32,123 nt of DNA, from positions 1-32,123 of the forward strand of contig JBLNDG010000011.1 of the NCBI GenBank assembly GCA_050261415.1, given 5' to 3'. The DNA comes from JBLNDG01 sp050261415 (GTDB lineage Bacteria > Bacillota > Clostridia > Lutisporales > Lutisporaceae). Under the pieces are notes generated by a model. It searched no databases and was not told the DNA's origin. It worked only from the letters and a program-made list of their open reading frames with translations. Within the stretch, counting starts at the first letter, position 1. Every line of letters begins with the position of its first letter. The translations under genes and the position numbers were made by a program. Positions 15,056 through 21,402 of this stretch are shown here, in pieces.

Positions 15056-16660
15056 ATGTTTTTAGATGAGCGAACAAAAAGGATATTGGACTTCGAAAGG
15101 GTGCTTGCTGAGCTGCACCCCATAACCCCTTTCGGCCAAAAACTGAAGAATGAGCTAAAGCCGTACTGTCTTGAAGAAAGAGAACAGCTTATTGAAGAGC
15201 TTGAAAGGGTGGATGTCTTAAAAAGGCTTATAGAGGACCAAAGAACGGTTTTTGTAGAAATAAGGACTTCTATGAGACAGATAAAGGACATCAGGAAGTC
15301 CATTGAACGGTGCATTTCGGGTGGAGTCCTCAATCTGGTAGAATTCTTCGAGCTTAAGAATTTTACATATCTGGCCAAATCAATTTCGGAAAGCCAGAAG
15401 TCTCTGCATTGGAATATCCCTGACAAATATGAGGTTAATGAGCTTCAATGGCTGGAAAAAATTCTTGACCCTGAAAACACAGGCATAAAGACCTTCTATA
15501 TCTATGACTGCTATTCCGGGAAGCTGGGAGAGGTAAGGGGACGGAAATTACTGTATGAACAAAAACTGGATGCGGTAAGAAAAGAACTGATAAATAAGGT
15601 TGAATCGGAGTTCAGCGTTCCCGTAAGATTAAGCGGCGAAATAACGGTAAGCAGGAATCAGCCTGATGTTGTAAAGAAGCTGCAAAGCTGCAGCAAGCTT
15701 CAGGTTGCAAGTGAAACATATATGAATATAACCTACAGGGTAAAGCCGGACGAGGAAATGCTTGAGCTGACAAAAAATATTGAAGCCTTGAAGGATGAGG
15801 AAGCTTTAGAGGAAGCTCATATTTTGGAGAACTTGTCCGGAAGGGTGGCTGAACGTGGCAGGGAAATACTCGGGGCCATGGAAGCTATCGGAGAGTTTGA
15901 CATGATTATAGCAAAAGCGTATATGGCGAATGCCTATAATGGGGTTAAGCCTGTCATATCAGAGGATGCAAAGTGTATTATAAAAAACGGCAGACATCCC
16001 TTGGTTGAGACAGGACTCAGGAAAAAAGGCAAAACCTTTACACCGGTAAGCGTAAGCTTGGAGAAAGGAGTAACCTTGATTACCGGTGCCAATATGGGGG
16101 GCAAAACCGTATCGCTCAAGATGTTGGGACTTCTTGCCGCAATGGCTCAGTACGGATTTCTGGTACCGGCGGAATATATGGAGATAGGCCTCAATGATTT
16201 TATATTTGTTTCTGCGGGAGATGAACAATCGATAGATTTGGGCCTTAGTACCTTCGGTGCGGAAATACAGTCCATAAAAGAAGCCGTAATAATGGCGGAT
16301 GGTAAAGGAATCATTCTGGTTGACGAATTGGCAAGAGGGACAAACCCCCATGAAGGCTATGCAATTTCAGCAGCAATAATTAATTATCTTATGAATAAGC
16401 CAAGTATTACGGTTATTACGACACATTTTGACGGCTTGGCAAAACCGGGAATAAAGCATTTGCAGGTCAAGGGGCTTAGAAATCTTGAGTTCGGCAACAT
16501 CAAGGATCCGGAAACCATATCGGAATATATGGATTATGCACTGGTTGAAATCAAAGGGGAATCCAGTGTTCCCAAGGATGCAATAAATATATCCAGGCTT
16601 ATGGGAATTCCCGACGAAATAGTCAGTCAGGCGGAAAAAATACTGGAAAATAGAAAATAG
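15056..16660 (+). CDS. kamC: KamC, MutS-like ATPase of the lysine 5,6-aminomutase system
   Basis: A 534-residue protein with a C-terminal MutS/ABC-type ATPase domain: GRHPLVE (312-318), Walker A TGANMGGKT (343-351), the STFGAEIQS segment (398-406), Walker B IILVDELARGTNPHEG (419-434) and the H-loop TTHFDG (455-460). The N-terminal part is helical and lacks the MutS mismatch-recognition domain, so DNA repair is unlikely. Operon position identifies it as KamC, the proposed ATPase partner of KamB. ATG 15056 is preferred, with AGGGAG at 15041-15046 nine bases upstream; TTG and ATG codons at 15029 and 15032 would overlap kamB. A heptad array begins immediately after the stop codon. Confidence 0.88.
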   Translation: MFLDERTKRILDFERVLAELHPITPFGQKLKNELKPYCLEEREQLIEELERVDVLKRLIEDQRTVFVEIRTSMRQIKDIRKSIERCISGGVLNLVEFFELKNFTYLAKSISESQKSLHWNIPDKYEVNELQWLEKILDPENTGIKTFYIYDCYSGKLGEVRGRKLLYEQKLDAVRKELINKVESEFSVPVRLSGEITVSRNQPDVVKKLQSCSKLQVASETYMNITYRVKPDEEMLELTKNIEALKDEEALEEAHILENLSGRVAERGREILGAMEAIGEFDMIIAKAYMANAYNGVKPVISEDAKCIIKNGRHPLVETGLRKKGKTFTPVSVSLEKGVTLITGANMGGKTVSLKMLGLLAAMAQYGFLVPAEYMEIGLNDFIFVSAGDEQSIDLGLSTFGAEIQSIKEAVIMADGKGIILVDELARGTNPHEGYAISAAIINYLMNKPSITVITTHFDGLAKPGIKHLQVKGLRNLEFGNIKDPETISEYMDYALVEIKGESSVPKDAINISRLMGIPDEIVSQAEKILENRK

Positions 16661-16760
16661 GCTATTGGCAATAGGCAATAGGCAATAGGCAATAGGGTTG
16701 AGCAGGACTTCGAAGAACTGCATTCAGCCCAGTGCCCATCGTCCAGTGCCCATTGCCTGA
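16661..16760. repeat. Heptad-ended palindromic element (GGCAATA type) between kamC and kamD
   Basis: Four perfect GGCAATA units (16667-16694) are followed by a core of about 30 nt containing GGACTTCGAAGAA. Four degenerate inverted units then follow: GCCCAGT, GCCCATC, GTCCAGT and GCCCATT (16727-16754). The element begins directly after the kamC stop and ends 10 bases before the kamD Shine-Dalgarno. Its core aligns with that of the element at 18332. Confidence 0.85.
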
Positions 16761-16781
16761 ACTTTTGGAAGGAGGTAAATA

Positions 16782-18329
16782 ATGAGCAATTTAAATCTTG
16801 ATAAAAATCTCATCAACAAAGCAAGAGAATCGGCAAGACGTATTGCTGAGGATATGCAGAAATTCATTGATATCCATACTACTGTCGCAGTAGAAAGGAC
16901 AGTTGTCAGGCTTTTGGGAATTGACGGAGTAAACGATGTTGGCACACCGCTGCCGAATGTAGTTGTAGAAAACATAAAAAGCAGCGGGGGTCTTGGGGTA
17001 GGGGCTGCTTATTTTTTAGCCAACGCAGTTTTGAACACAGGCCTTTCCACTCAGGAAATAGCCGAGAAGGTTGCTGCAGGAGAACTGGATCTCACAAAGC
17101 TTCCTGCAAAGCCGGAAAAGGAAATAAGAGACAAGGCTTTTGAGCTTGCAGCGCTCATGGTTGAGAGGGTAAAACGAAACAGAGGCAAAAGAACTGAATT
17201 CCTAAATACAATAGGAGAAGGCAAACAGCCTTATCTTTATGTCATAGTAGCGACCGGAAATATTTATGAGGACGTTGTGCAGGCACAGTCAGCCGCCAAA
17301 CAGGGAGCTGATGTAATAGCCGTAATAAGGACTACCGGCCAAAGCCTTCTTGACTATGTACCATATGGGGCTACCACTGAAGGCTTTGGAGGTACTTACG
17401 CTACGCAGGAAAACTTCAGGATAATGAGAAAGGCTCTTGACGAAGTCGGACAGGAAGTAGGAAGGTATATAAGATTGTGCAACTACTGTTCAGGCCTTTG
17501 CATGCCGGAGATTGCGGCAATGGGTGCAATGGAACGTCTCGACGTAATGCTGAACGATGCGTTGTACGGAATACTCTTCAGGGATATAAACATGCAGAGG
17601 ACATTGGTAGACCAGTACTTCTCACGAATAATAAACGGTTTCGCAGGAGTTATAATAAACACCGGTGAGGACAACTACCTGACAACCGCAGACGCTGTTG
17701 AGGAAGCTCATACCGTTCTGGCATCCCAGTTTATAAATGAGCAGTTTGCACTTAAGGCAGGACTGCCGGAGAATCAGATGGGGCTCGGACATGCCTTTGA
17801 AATGGACCCGAATGTGGAAAACGGATTCCTGCTTGAGCTTTCACAAGCATTGATGGCAAGGGAGATTTTCCCCGATGCACCACTCAAATATATGCCTCCA
17901 ACAAAGTACATGACCGGAAATATATTCAAAGGGCATATACAGGATGCGCTTTTCAACATGATAGCAATATGGAGTCATCAGTGGATTCAGCTTCTCGGAA
18001 TGATGACGGAAGCAATACACACCCCTTTCATGTCAGACAGGGCTCTCTCCATTGAAAATGCAAGGTACATTTTCAGCAACATGAGGAATATAGGCGATGA
18101 AGTGGAGTTCAAGGACGGCGGAATCATAAAGAGCAGAGCCGCAGAAGTTTTGAAGAAGGCGGCAGACCTGCTGCAGGATATAGAAGAAGAAGGCTTATTC
18201 GCTACTCTTGAACAGGGCAAGTTCGCAGGAGTAAAAAGAAGCAGGACCGGCGGAAAGGGATTGGATGGAGTAACACAGAAGGACAGCAAGTATCTAAACC
18301 CGTTTATAGAATTGATGTTGAAAAAATAA
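16782..18329 (+). CDS. kamD: Lysine 5,6-aminomutase, alpha subunit
   Basis: KamD is the large subunit of the adenosylcobalamin- and PLP-dependent mutase that moves the terminal amino group of beta-lysine to C5, giving 3,5-diaminohexanoate. The 515-residue length fits the family, and the protein is predicted to form the catalytic TIM barrel. The segment ATGNIYEDVVQAQSAAKQGA and the TTEGFGGTYATQENFRIM region are strongly conserved in 5,6-aminomutases as I know them. GGAGG (16771-16775) lies six bases before the ATG. kamE follows after a heptad element of about 100 bases; the two subunits form the active heterotetramer. Confidence 0.95.
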   Translation: MSNLNLDKNLINKARESARRIAEDMQKFIDIHTTVAVERTVVRLLGIDGVNDVGTPLPNVVVENIKSSGGLGVGAAYFLANAVLNTGLSTQEIAEKVAAGELDLTKLPAKPEKEIRDKAFELAALMVERVKRNRGKRTEFLNTIGEGKQPYLYVIVATGNIYEDVVQAQSAAKQGADVIAVIRTTGQSLLDYVPYGATTEGFGGTYATQENFRIMRKALDEVGQEVGRYIRLCNYCSGLCMPEIAAMGAMERLDVMLNDALYGILFRDINMQRTLVDQYFSRIINGFAGVIINTGEDNYLTTADAVEEAHTVLASQFINEQFALKAGLPENQMGLGHAFEMDPNVENGFLLELSQALMAREIFPDAPLKYMPPTKYMTGNIFKGHIQDALFNMIAIWSHQWIQLLGMMTEAIHTPFMSDRALSIENARYIFSNMRNIGDEVEFKDGGIIKSRAAEVLKKAADLLQDIEEEGLFATLEQGKFAGVKRSRTGGKGLDGVTQKDSKYLNPFIELMLKK

Positions 18330-18331
18330 AC

Positions 18332-18426
18332 GGCAATAGGCAATAGGCAATAGGCAATAGGTTCAAGTCGGACTTCGGAGAAATACATGCAGCCTATCGC
18401 CCATAGCCCAGTGCCCATCGCCCAAG
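18332..18426. repeat. Heptad-ended palindromic element (GGCAATA type) between kamD and kamE
   Basis: Four perfect GGCAATA units (18332-18359) and a core with GGACTTCGGAGAA are followed by GCCTATC, GCCCATA, GCCCAGT, GCCCATC and GCCCAAG (18392-18426). It starts two bases after the kamD stop and ends one base before the kamE GGAGG (18428-18432). Confidence 0.85.
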
Positions 18427-18439
18427 TGGAGGTGTTTTG

Positions 18440-19228
18440 ATGAGTTCAGGTCTGTATTCAATGAACAAGAGGGATTTTGATATAAGCTTCGATCCTAAGA
18501 AGGTTAGGCCTTACGGGGATACAATGAATGACGGAAAAGTGCAGTTAAGCTTTACCCTGCCGATAAAGGCTGACGAAGTAGCCAAGGAAGCTGCCAAGCT
18601 TTATGCTATGAAAATGGGTCTTGAAGAACCAAGCGTAGTGCACATGGCAGATCTCGGCGTGGGATATTCATTTTTCGTAGTATATGGCAGCTGCATCCAT
18701 ACAATCGATGTTACCGACATAAAGGTAACCAAAGTAGAAAGCACGGTTATGAGCATGCCGGAGGTTGACGAGTACATCAGGAAGAACATAGGCAGAAAGG
18801 TTGTAGTTATAGGCGCAAGCACAGGGACTGATGCCCACACTGTCGGTATAGATGCAATAATGAATATGAAGGGCTATGCAGGACATTACGGTCTGGAGCG
18901 ATACGATATGATAGAAGCTTATAATCTCGGCAGCCAGGTTCCCAACGAGGAATTCATAAAAAGGGCTGTAGAGCTTAATGCTGATGCACTGCTGGTATCC
19001 CAGACGGTAACACAGAAGAACATACATGTGCAGAATCTCACCAATCTTATTGAGCTTTTGGAAGCTGAAGGGCTTCGTGACAGATTCATAGTCACTTGCG
19101 GAGGACCGAGAATATCCCATGAACTTGCAAAAGAACTGGGTTATGATGCAGGTTTCGGAGCAGGAACCTACGCGGAGGATGTGGCTTCCTTTACGGTCCA
19201 GGAAATGGTTAATAGGAAAATGAAATAA
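18440..19228 (+). CDS. kamE: Lysine 5,6-aminomutase, beta subunit
   Basis: KamE is the cobalamin-binding subunit that also carries the PLP lysine. In this 262-residue product the B12 motif DAHTVG places the cobalt-ligating His at residue 133, and the PLP-binding Lys falls at 144 (MNMKGY). These are exactly the positions reported for the Clostridium sticklandii enzyme, which supports the ATG at 18440 over the TTG at 18437. The Rossmann-like B12 domain covers about residues 119-262, preceded by a dimerisation region. GGAGG lies at 18428-18432. It is the last gene of the operon and is followed by a terminator. Confidence 0.96.
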   Translation: MSSGLYSMNKRDFDISFDPKKVRPYGDTMNDGKVQLSFTLPIKADEVAKEAAKLYAMKMGLEEPSVVHMADLGVGYSFFVVYGSCIHTIDVTDIKVTKVESTVMSMPEVDEYIRKNIGRKVVVIGASTGTDAHTVGIDAIMNMKGYAGHYGLERYDMIEAYNLGSQVPNEEFIKRAVELNADALLVSQTVTQKNIHVQNLTNLIELLEAEGLRDRFIVTCGGPRISHELAKELGYDAGFGAGTYAEDVASFTVQEMVNRKMK

Positions 19229-19231
19229 TAA

Positions 19232-19262
19232 AAATGCCGTCCACTTCAAATGGGCGGCATTT
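19232..19262. terminator. Bidirectional terminator between kamE and the convergent minus-strand gene
   Basis: A 12-bp stem AAATGCCGTCCA (19232-19243) / TGGGCGGCATTT (19251-19262) contains one G-T pair and has a 7-nt loop. On the minus strand the stem is followed by TTTTTATTATT, the better T run; on the plus strand Ts are fewer. Confidence 0.8.
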
Positions 19263-19280
19263 AAATTTCTTATGAAACTT

Positions 19281-19428
19281 GTAACACTGAGAACACTGAA
19301 ATCCACTGAAAACACGGCTGGGAATAAAAGAATTGGTGAATGGATAATAGAAAAAGCATTGAAAAGGATAACAGAACCCTCCGTGTAAATCCGTGGAATA
19401 TCCGTGTGGTCCGTGTTACCCGTACCCC
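19281..19428 (+). repeat. Nonamer-ended intergenic element, plus orientation (copy 3)
   Basis: The left end repeats ACACTGAAN with a 9-nt period (from GTAACACTGA at 19281); the right end repeats TCCGTGTNN, ending in CCGTGTTACCCGTACCCC. The ends are inverted relative to each other (GTAACAC versus GTGTTAC). This copy has a longer middle than the others and ends at the stop codon of the minus-strand gene. Confidence 0.75.
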
Positions 19429-20616
19429 TTACTTCCTGTCATTTGCAGCAGGAATTTTGCTCCCCCCGTTTTCCGGCTTTGGAAGTACGTCTATGTAAAG
19501 CTTGTACGGTTCGCTGGATTCACTCCGGGTATCGCTGACTACCAGCTGTATGGTGTATTTCCCGGCCTTTTCGAATTTATAGGCGATATTCTGATTTGAG
19601 GAACTGAATATTTGCCTGTCGTCAATCAGGATAGTCCAATTATAGGAATCTATCCCGTCGTTTTCGTCGGTATCTGCTGCCTGGCTTGTGAATACTACAG
19701 AATCTCCTTCGTATACCTTGCCGGCGCTTGCAGTAATTTTGGCAGTAGGCTTGTTATTCTGTACTATAACTTTGTCTTTCCCTGACACATCCGTATTCAT
19801 ATTGTATATATAAGCCCAAACCCCTCCTGCCAGGAGAAGTGCAACGAGTATTACGGCAAGTTTGCGCAAAGGGCTCAGCTTATGCTTTATCCGGGCTTTA
19901 CTCAAATTTTTTCTTATCTGGTTGTCAACAGACATATTACCCATGAAAACCGAATACAAAAGCAAGGATTTAAAATCGGAATATACATTGGCTATAGAGT
20001 CATACTTGCCGTCAAGGCATTTCCGGGTAATAGGCAGTAATGCCGGAGGCATGATGTCCTTTACATATTCAAGGTCTGCATTGACCGTATTTGCAAAGAT
20101 AGTGCAAATCACTTCGCCCATCTTTATTGTTACATCTTTGCCTGTTACCGACATTTTCTCTTTGGAAAGCATTATATTGCAATTGAAACATATATTCTTC
20201 CTGTTGGTTATGGCGAGGTTGGATGTATCGCATAATGCATAGGTAATAAATGGGCTGAGTTTTTCCATTTCAACCAACTGGGTGAGCAGGCTTTCGGTAA
20301 TGTACATTTTTTCCGTAAGCCTCAGGCTGTTGTTGGACAGAAAGGTTTCCAAGGTGGGACCCGGACAGACACTGCTTACTACATAGAAATTAAAATCCAT
20401 GTAGAAAGTTTCGACAATGTTTCTTATGTACCGGCATTTTTCGGGAGAGAAATTGTCCTTCATGCTGTAGATTATGTCGGTGTCCTTGAATTCGTTTATT
20501 ATGAACTGACCAGAGTCTCCGGAGTTTAAAAGCTTACCGACGTATATGGTTTGCAGTTCGTTGGAAAACAAGGTATCAACTATTTCATACTTTTGCCCGA
20601 CGACACGATTGTTCAT
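19429..20616 (-). CDS. Membrane protein with a degenerate protein-kinase-like domain and an extracellular PKD domain
   Basis: A 395-residue protein. Residues 8-225 resemble a bacterial Ser/Thr kinase: the start GQKYEIVDTL is typical, YVVSSVCPGPTLETFL (78-93) matches the hinge region, and DTSNLAITNRKNICFN (130-145) sits where the catalytic loop should be. The glycine-rich loop is absent, the VAIK lysine position reads FIIN, and no HRD or DFG is visible, so it is predicted to be a pseudokinase. One transmembrane helix (about 252-271) follows a basic stretch, then a PKD-type domain (about 288-376) outside the cell. The architecture suggests a receptor or scaffold; the ligand is unknown. The kinase-like call is from sequence pattern only and could be wrong; TM and PKD are firmer. 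Confidence 0.7.
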   Translation of the reverse strand: MNNRVVGQKYEIVDTLFSNELQTIYVGKLLNSGDSGQFIINEFKDTDIIYSMKDNFSPEKCRYIRNIVETFYMDFNFYVVSSVCPGPTLETFLSNNSLRLTEKMYITESLLTQLVEMEKLSPFITYALCDTSNLAITNRKNICFNCNIMLSKEKMSVTGKDVTIKMGEVICTIFANTVNADLEYVKDIMPPALLPITRKCLDGKYDSIANVYSDFKSLLLYSVFMGNMSVDNQIRKNLSKARIKHKLSPLRKLAVILVALLLAGGVWAYIYNMNTDVSGKDKVIVQNNKPTAKITASAGKVYEGDSVVFTSQAADTDENDGIDSYNWTILIDDRQIFSSSNQNIAYKFEKAGKYTIQLVVSDTRSESSEPYKLYIDVLPKPENGGSKIPAANDRK

Positions 20617-20717
20617 ACAACCACCTCAACCTACTTTATTCTACATAAAACAAAATTTTCCTTTTAATAATAACAAAATTCGTAAAAATATTTGGTTGAT
20701 TGGCAATAATCACGCAA

Positions 20718-20820
20718 GACCGAATAACACTGAAAACACTGAAATCCACTGAAGACACGGCAGGTAAAATAAAAGCCTCCGTGTAATTTTGTCAAACATC
20801 CGTGTGTTCCGTGTGGCCCG
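20718..20820 (+). repeat. Nonamer-ended intergenic element, plus orientation (copy 4)
   Basis: The left arm has AACACTGAA units with a 9-nt period (about 20724-20760); the right arm has ATCCGTGTG/TTCCGTGTG units (about 20776-20818). It matches the element at 27369 over most of its length. With the copy at 19281 it brackets the pseudokinase-like gene in the same orientation. Confidence 0.75.
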
Positions 20821-20841
20821 CAGCTTATTATTATTTTTTGC

Positions 20842-20867
20842 AAAAAAAAGCGCACCTGTTAAGGTGC
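20842..20867 (-). terminator. Intrinsic terminator on the minus strand
   Basis: The minus strand reads GCACCT-TAAC-AGGTGC, a perfect 6-bp stem, followed by GC and eight Ts (plus-strand As at 20842-20849). There is no matching T run on the plus strand, so it acts on minus-strand transcripts. Confidence 0.7.
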
Positions 20868-20937
20868 AATATGAGTGGGGTTAACGATTGTGTGTGTGTC
20901 TCCATAAGCTATGAGTTATTTCAGGGGTTAAATACAA
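20842..20937 (-). ncRNA. Candidate small RNA or attenuated leader, about 95 nt
   Basis: On the minus strand a strong promoter is followed about 75 nt later by an intrinsic terminator, with no ORF between. The predicted RNA contains two TTAACCCC copies, a hairpin CTCATA-GCT-TATGGAG and a CACACACAC stretch, then the terminator stem. It could be a stand-alone sRNA, or the attenuated leader of the pseudokinase-like gene whose start codon is about 225 bases downstream. No known riboswitch class is recognised. Confidence 0.45.
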
Positions 20938-20942
20938 TGATA

Positions 20943-20971
20943 ATTATAATACAGGGAGAATGAATATGCAA
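20943..20971 (-). promoter_or_regulatory. Minus-strand sigma-A-type promoter
   Basis: On the minus strand TTGCAT (plus 20966-20971) and TATAAT (plus 20943-20948) are separated by exactly 17 bases, a near-consensus vegetative promoter. Predicted start is near 20936. It feeds the candidate small RNA and possibly the pseudokinase-like gene. Confidence 0.65.
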
Positions 20972-21306
20972 TACCTTTTGTGAAAAAAATGTGAATAATT
21001 TGTGAAAAAATTTATTAAACATTCGACGACCATTTAATTAAACTAATGTAAAACCTTGATACTATGCATATTTCCGTAAAAACGGTATTGCTCGGTAAAT
21101 AGCAGCTTACACATATTTTTTAACCGTTATAATTATTTTTTATGTATAAATATGCATAGATATTTAGCAACATATTATTTTTATTCATATTCATGTTTGA
21201 AGCCTGGCAAACATGGAAAAAAGTGCACAACTGTCATATTTGGGCGAATGGTAAATACTGTAATGTTAAAGTTAGGTTACAATTGGACAATAAACCATGG
21301 TAATTA

Positions 21307-21315
21307 TGGTATAAT
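21307..21315 (+). promoter_or_regulatory. Extended -10 promoter for the IPT-repeat gene
   Basis: TGGTATAAT is a perfect extended -10 element. The -35 at 17-base spacing is poor (ACAATA); TTGGAC is present but with 21-base spacing. The predicted leader is about 80 nt. Confidence 0.5.
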
Positions 21316-21402
21316 TTAAATAATTATATGCTTTAGTATGTTGAGAAAAATGTCGATAAATTACTTAATAATGCTGTTTATACATACCAAGGAGGAGTGC
21401 TC

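Larger units (their letters stand above)
20617..21402. other. 786-base intergenic region with a repeat, a minus-strand promoter/terminator unit and AT-rich DNA
   Basis: No supported CDS. From left to right: AT-rich leader of the minus-strand gene (20617-20717), a nonamer-ended repeat (20718-20820), a minus-strand terminator (20842-20867) and promoter (20943-20971), then about 330 bases of AT-rich DNA with small hairpins (for example CCGT-AAAA-ACGG at 21074-21085), and an extended -10 promoter (21307-21315) before the IPT gene. Confidence 0.7.

Noticed and set aside
15056..16660. MutS2 or a mismatch-repair protein
   Set aside because: There is no mismatch-recognition or Smr domain; operon position and length match KamC.
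12474..18426. CRISPR array as the explanation of the tandem repeats
   Set aside because: Units are 7 nt, directly adjacent with no spacers, in inverted pairs around a core, and no cas genes are present.
20870..21120. Known riboswitch (cyclic di-GMP, cobalamin, others) upstream of the giant gene
   Set aside because: Small hairpins are present, but none of the conserved core sequences I know for these classes could be matched.
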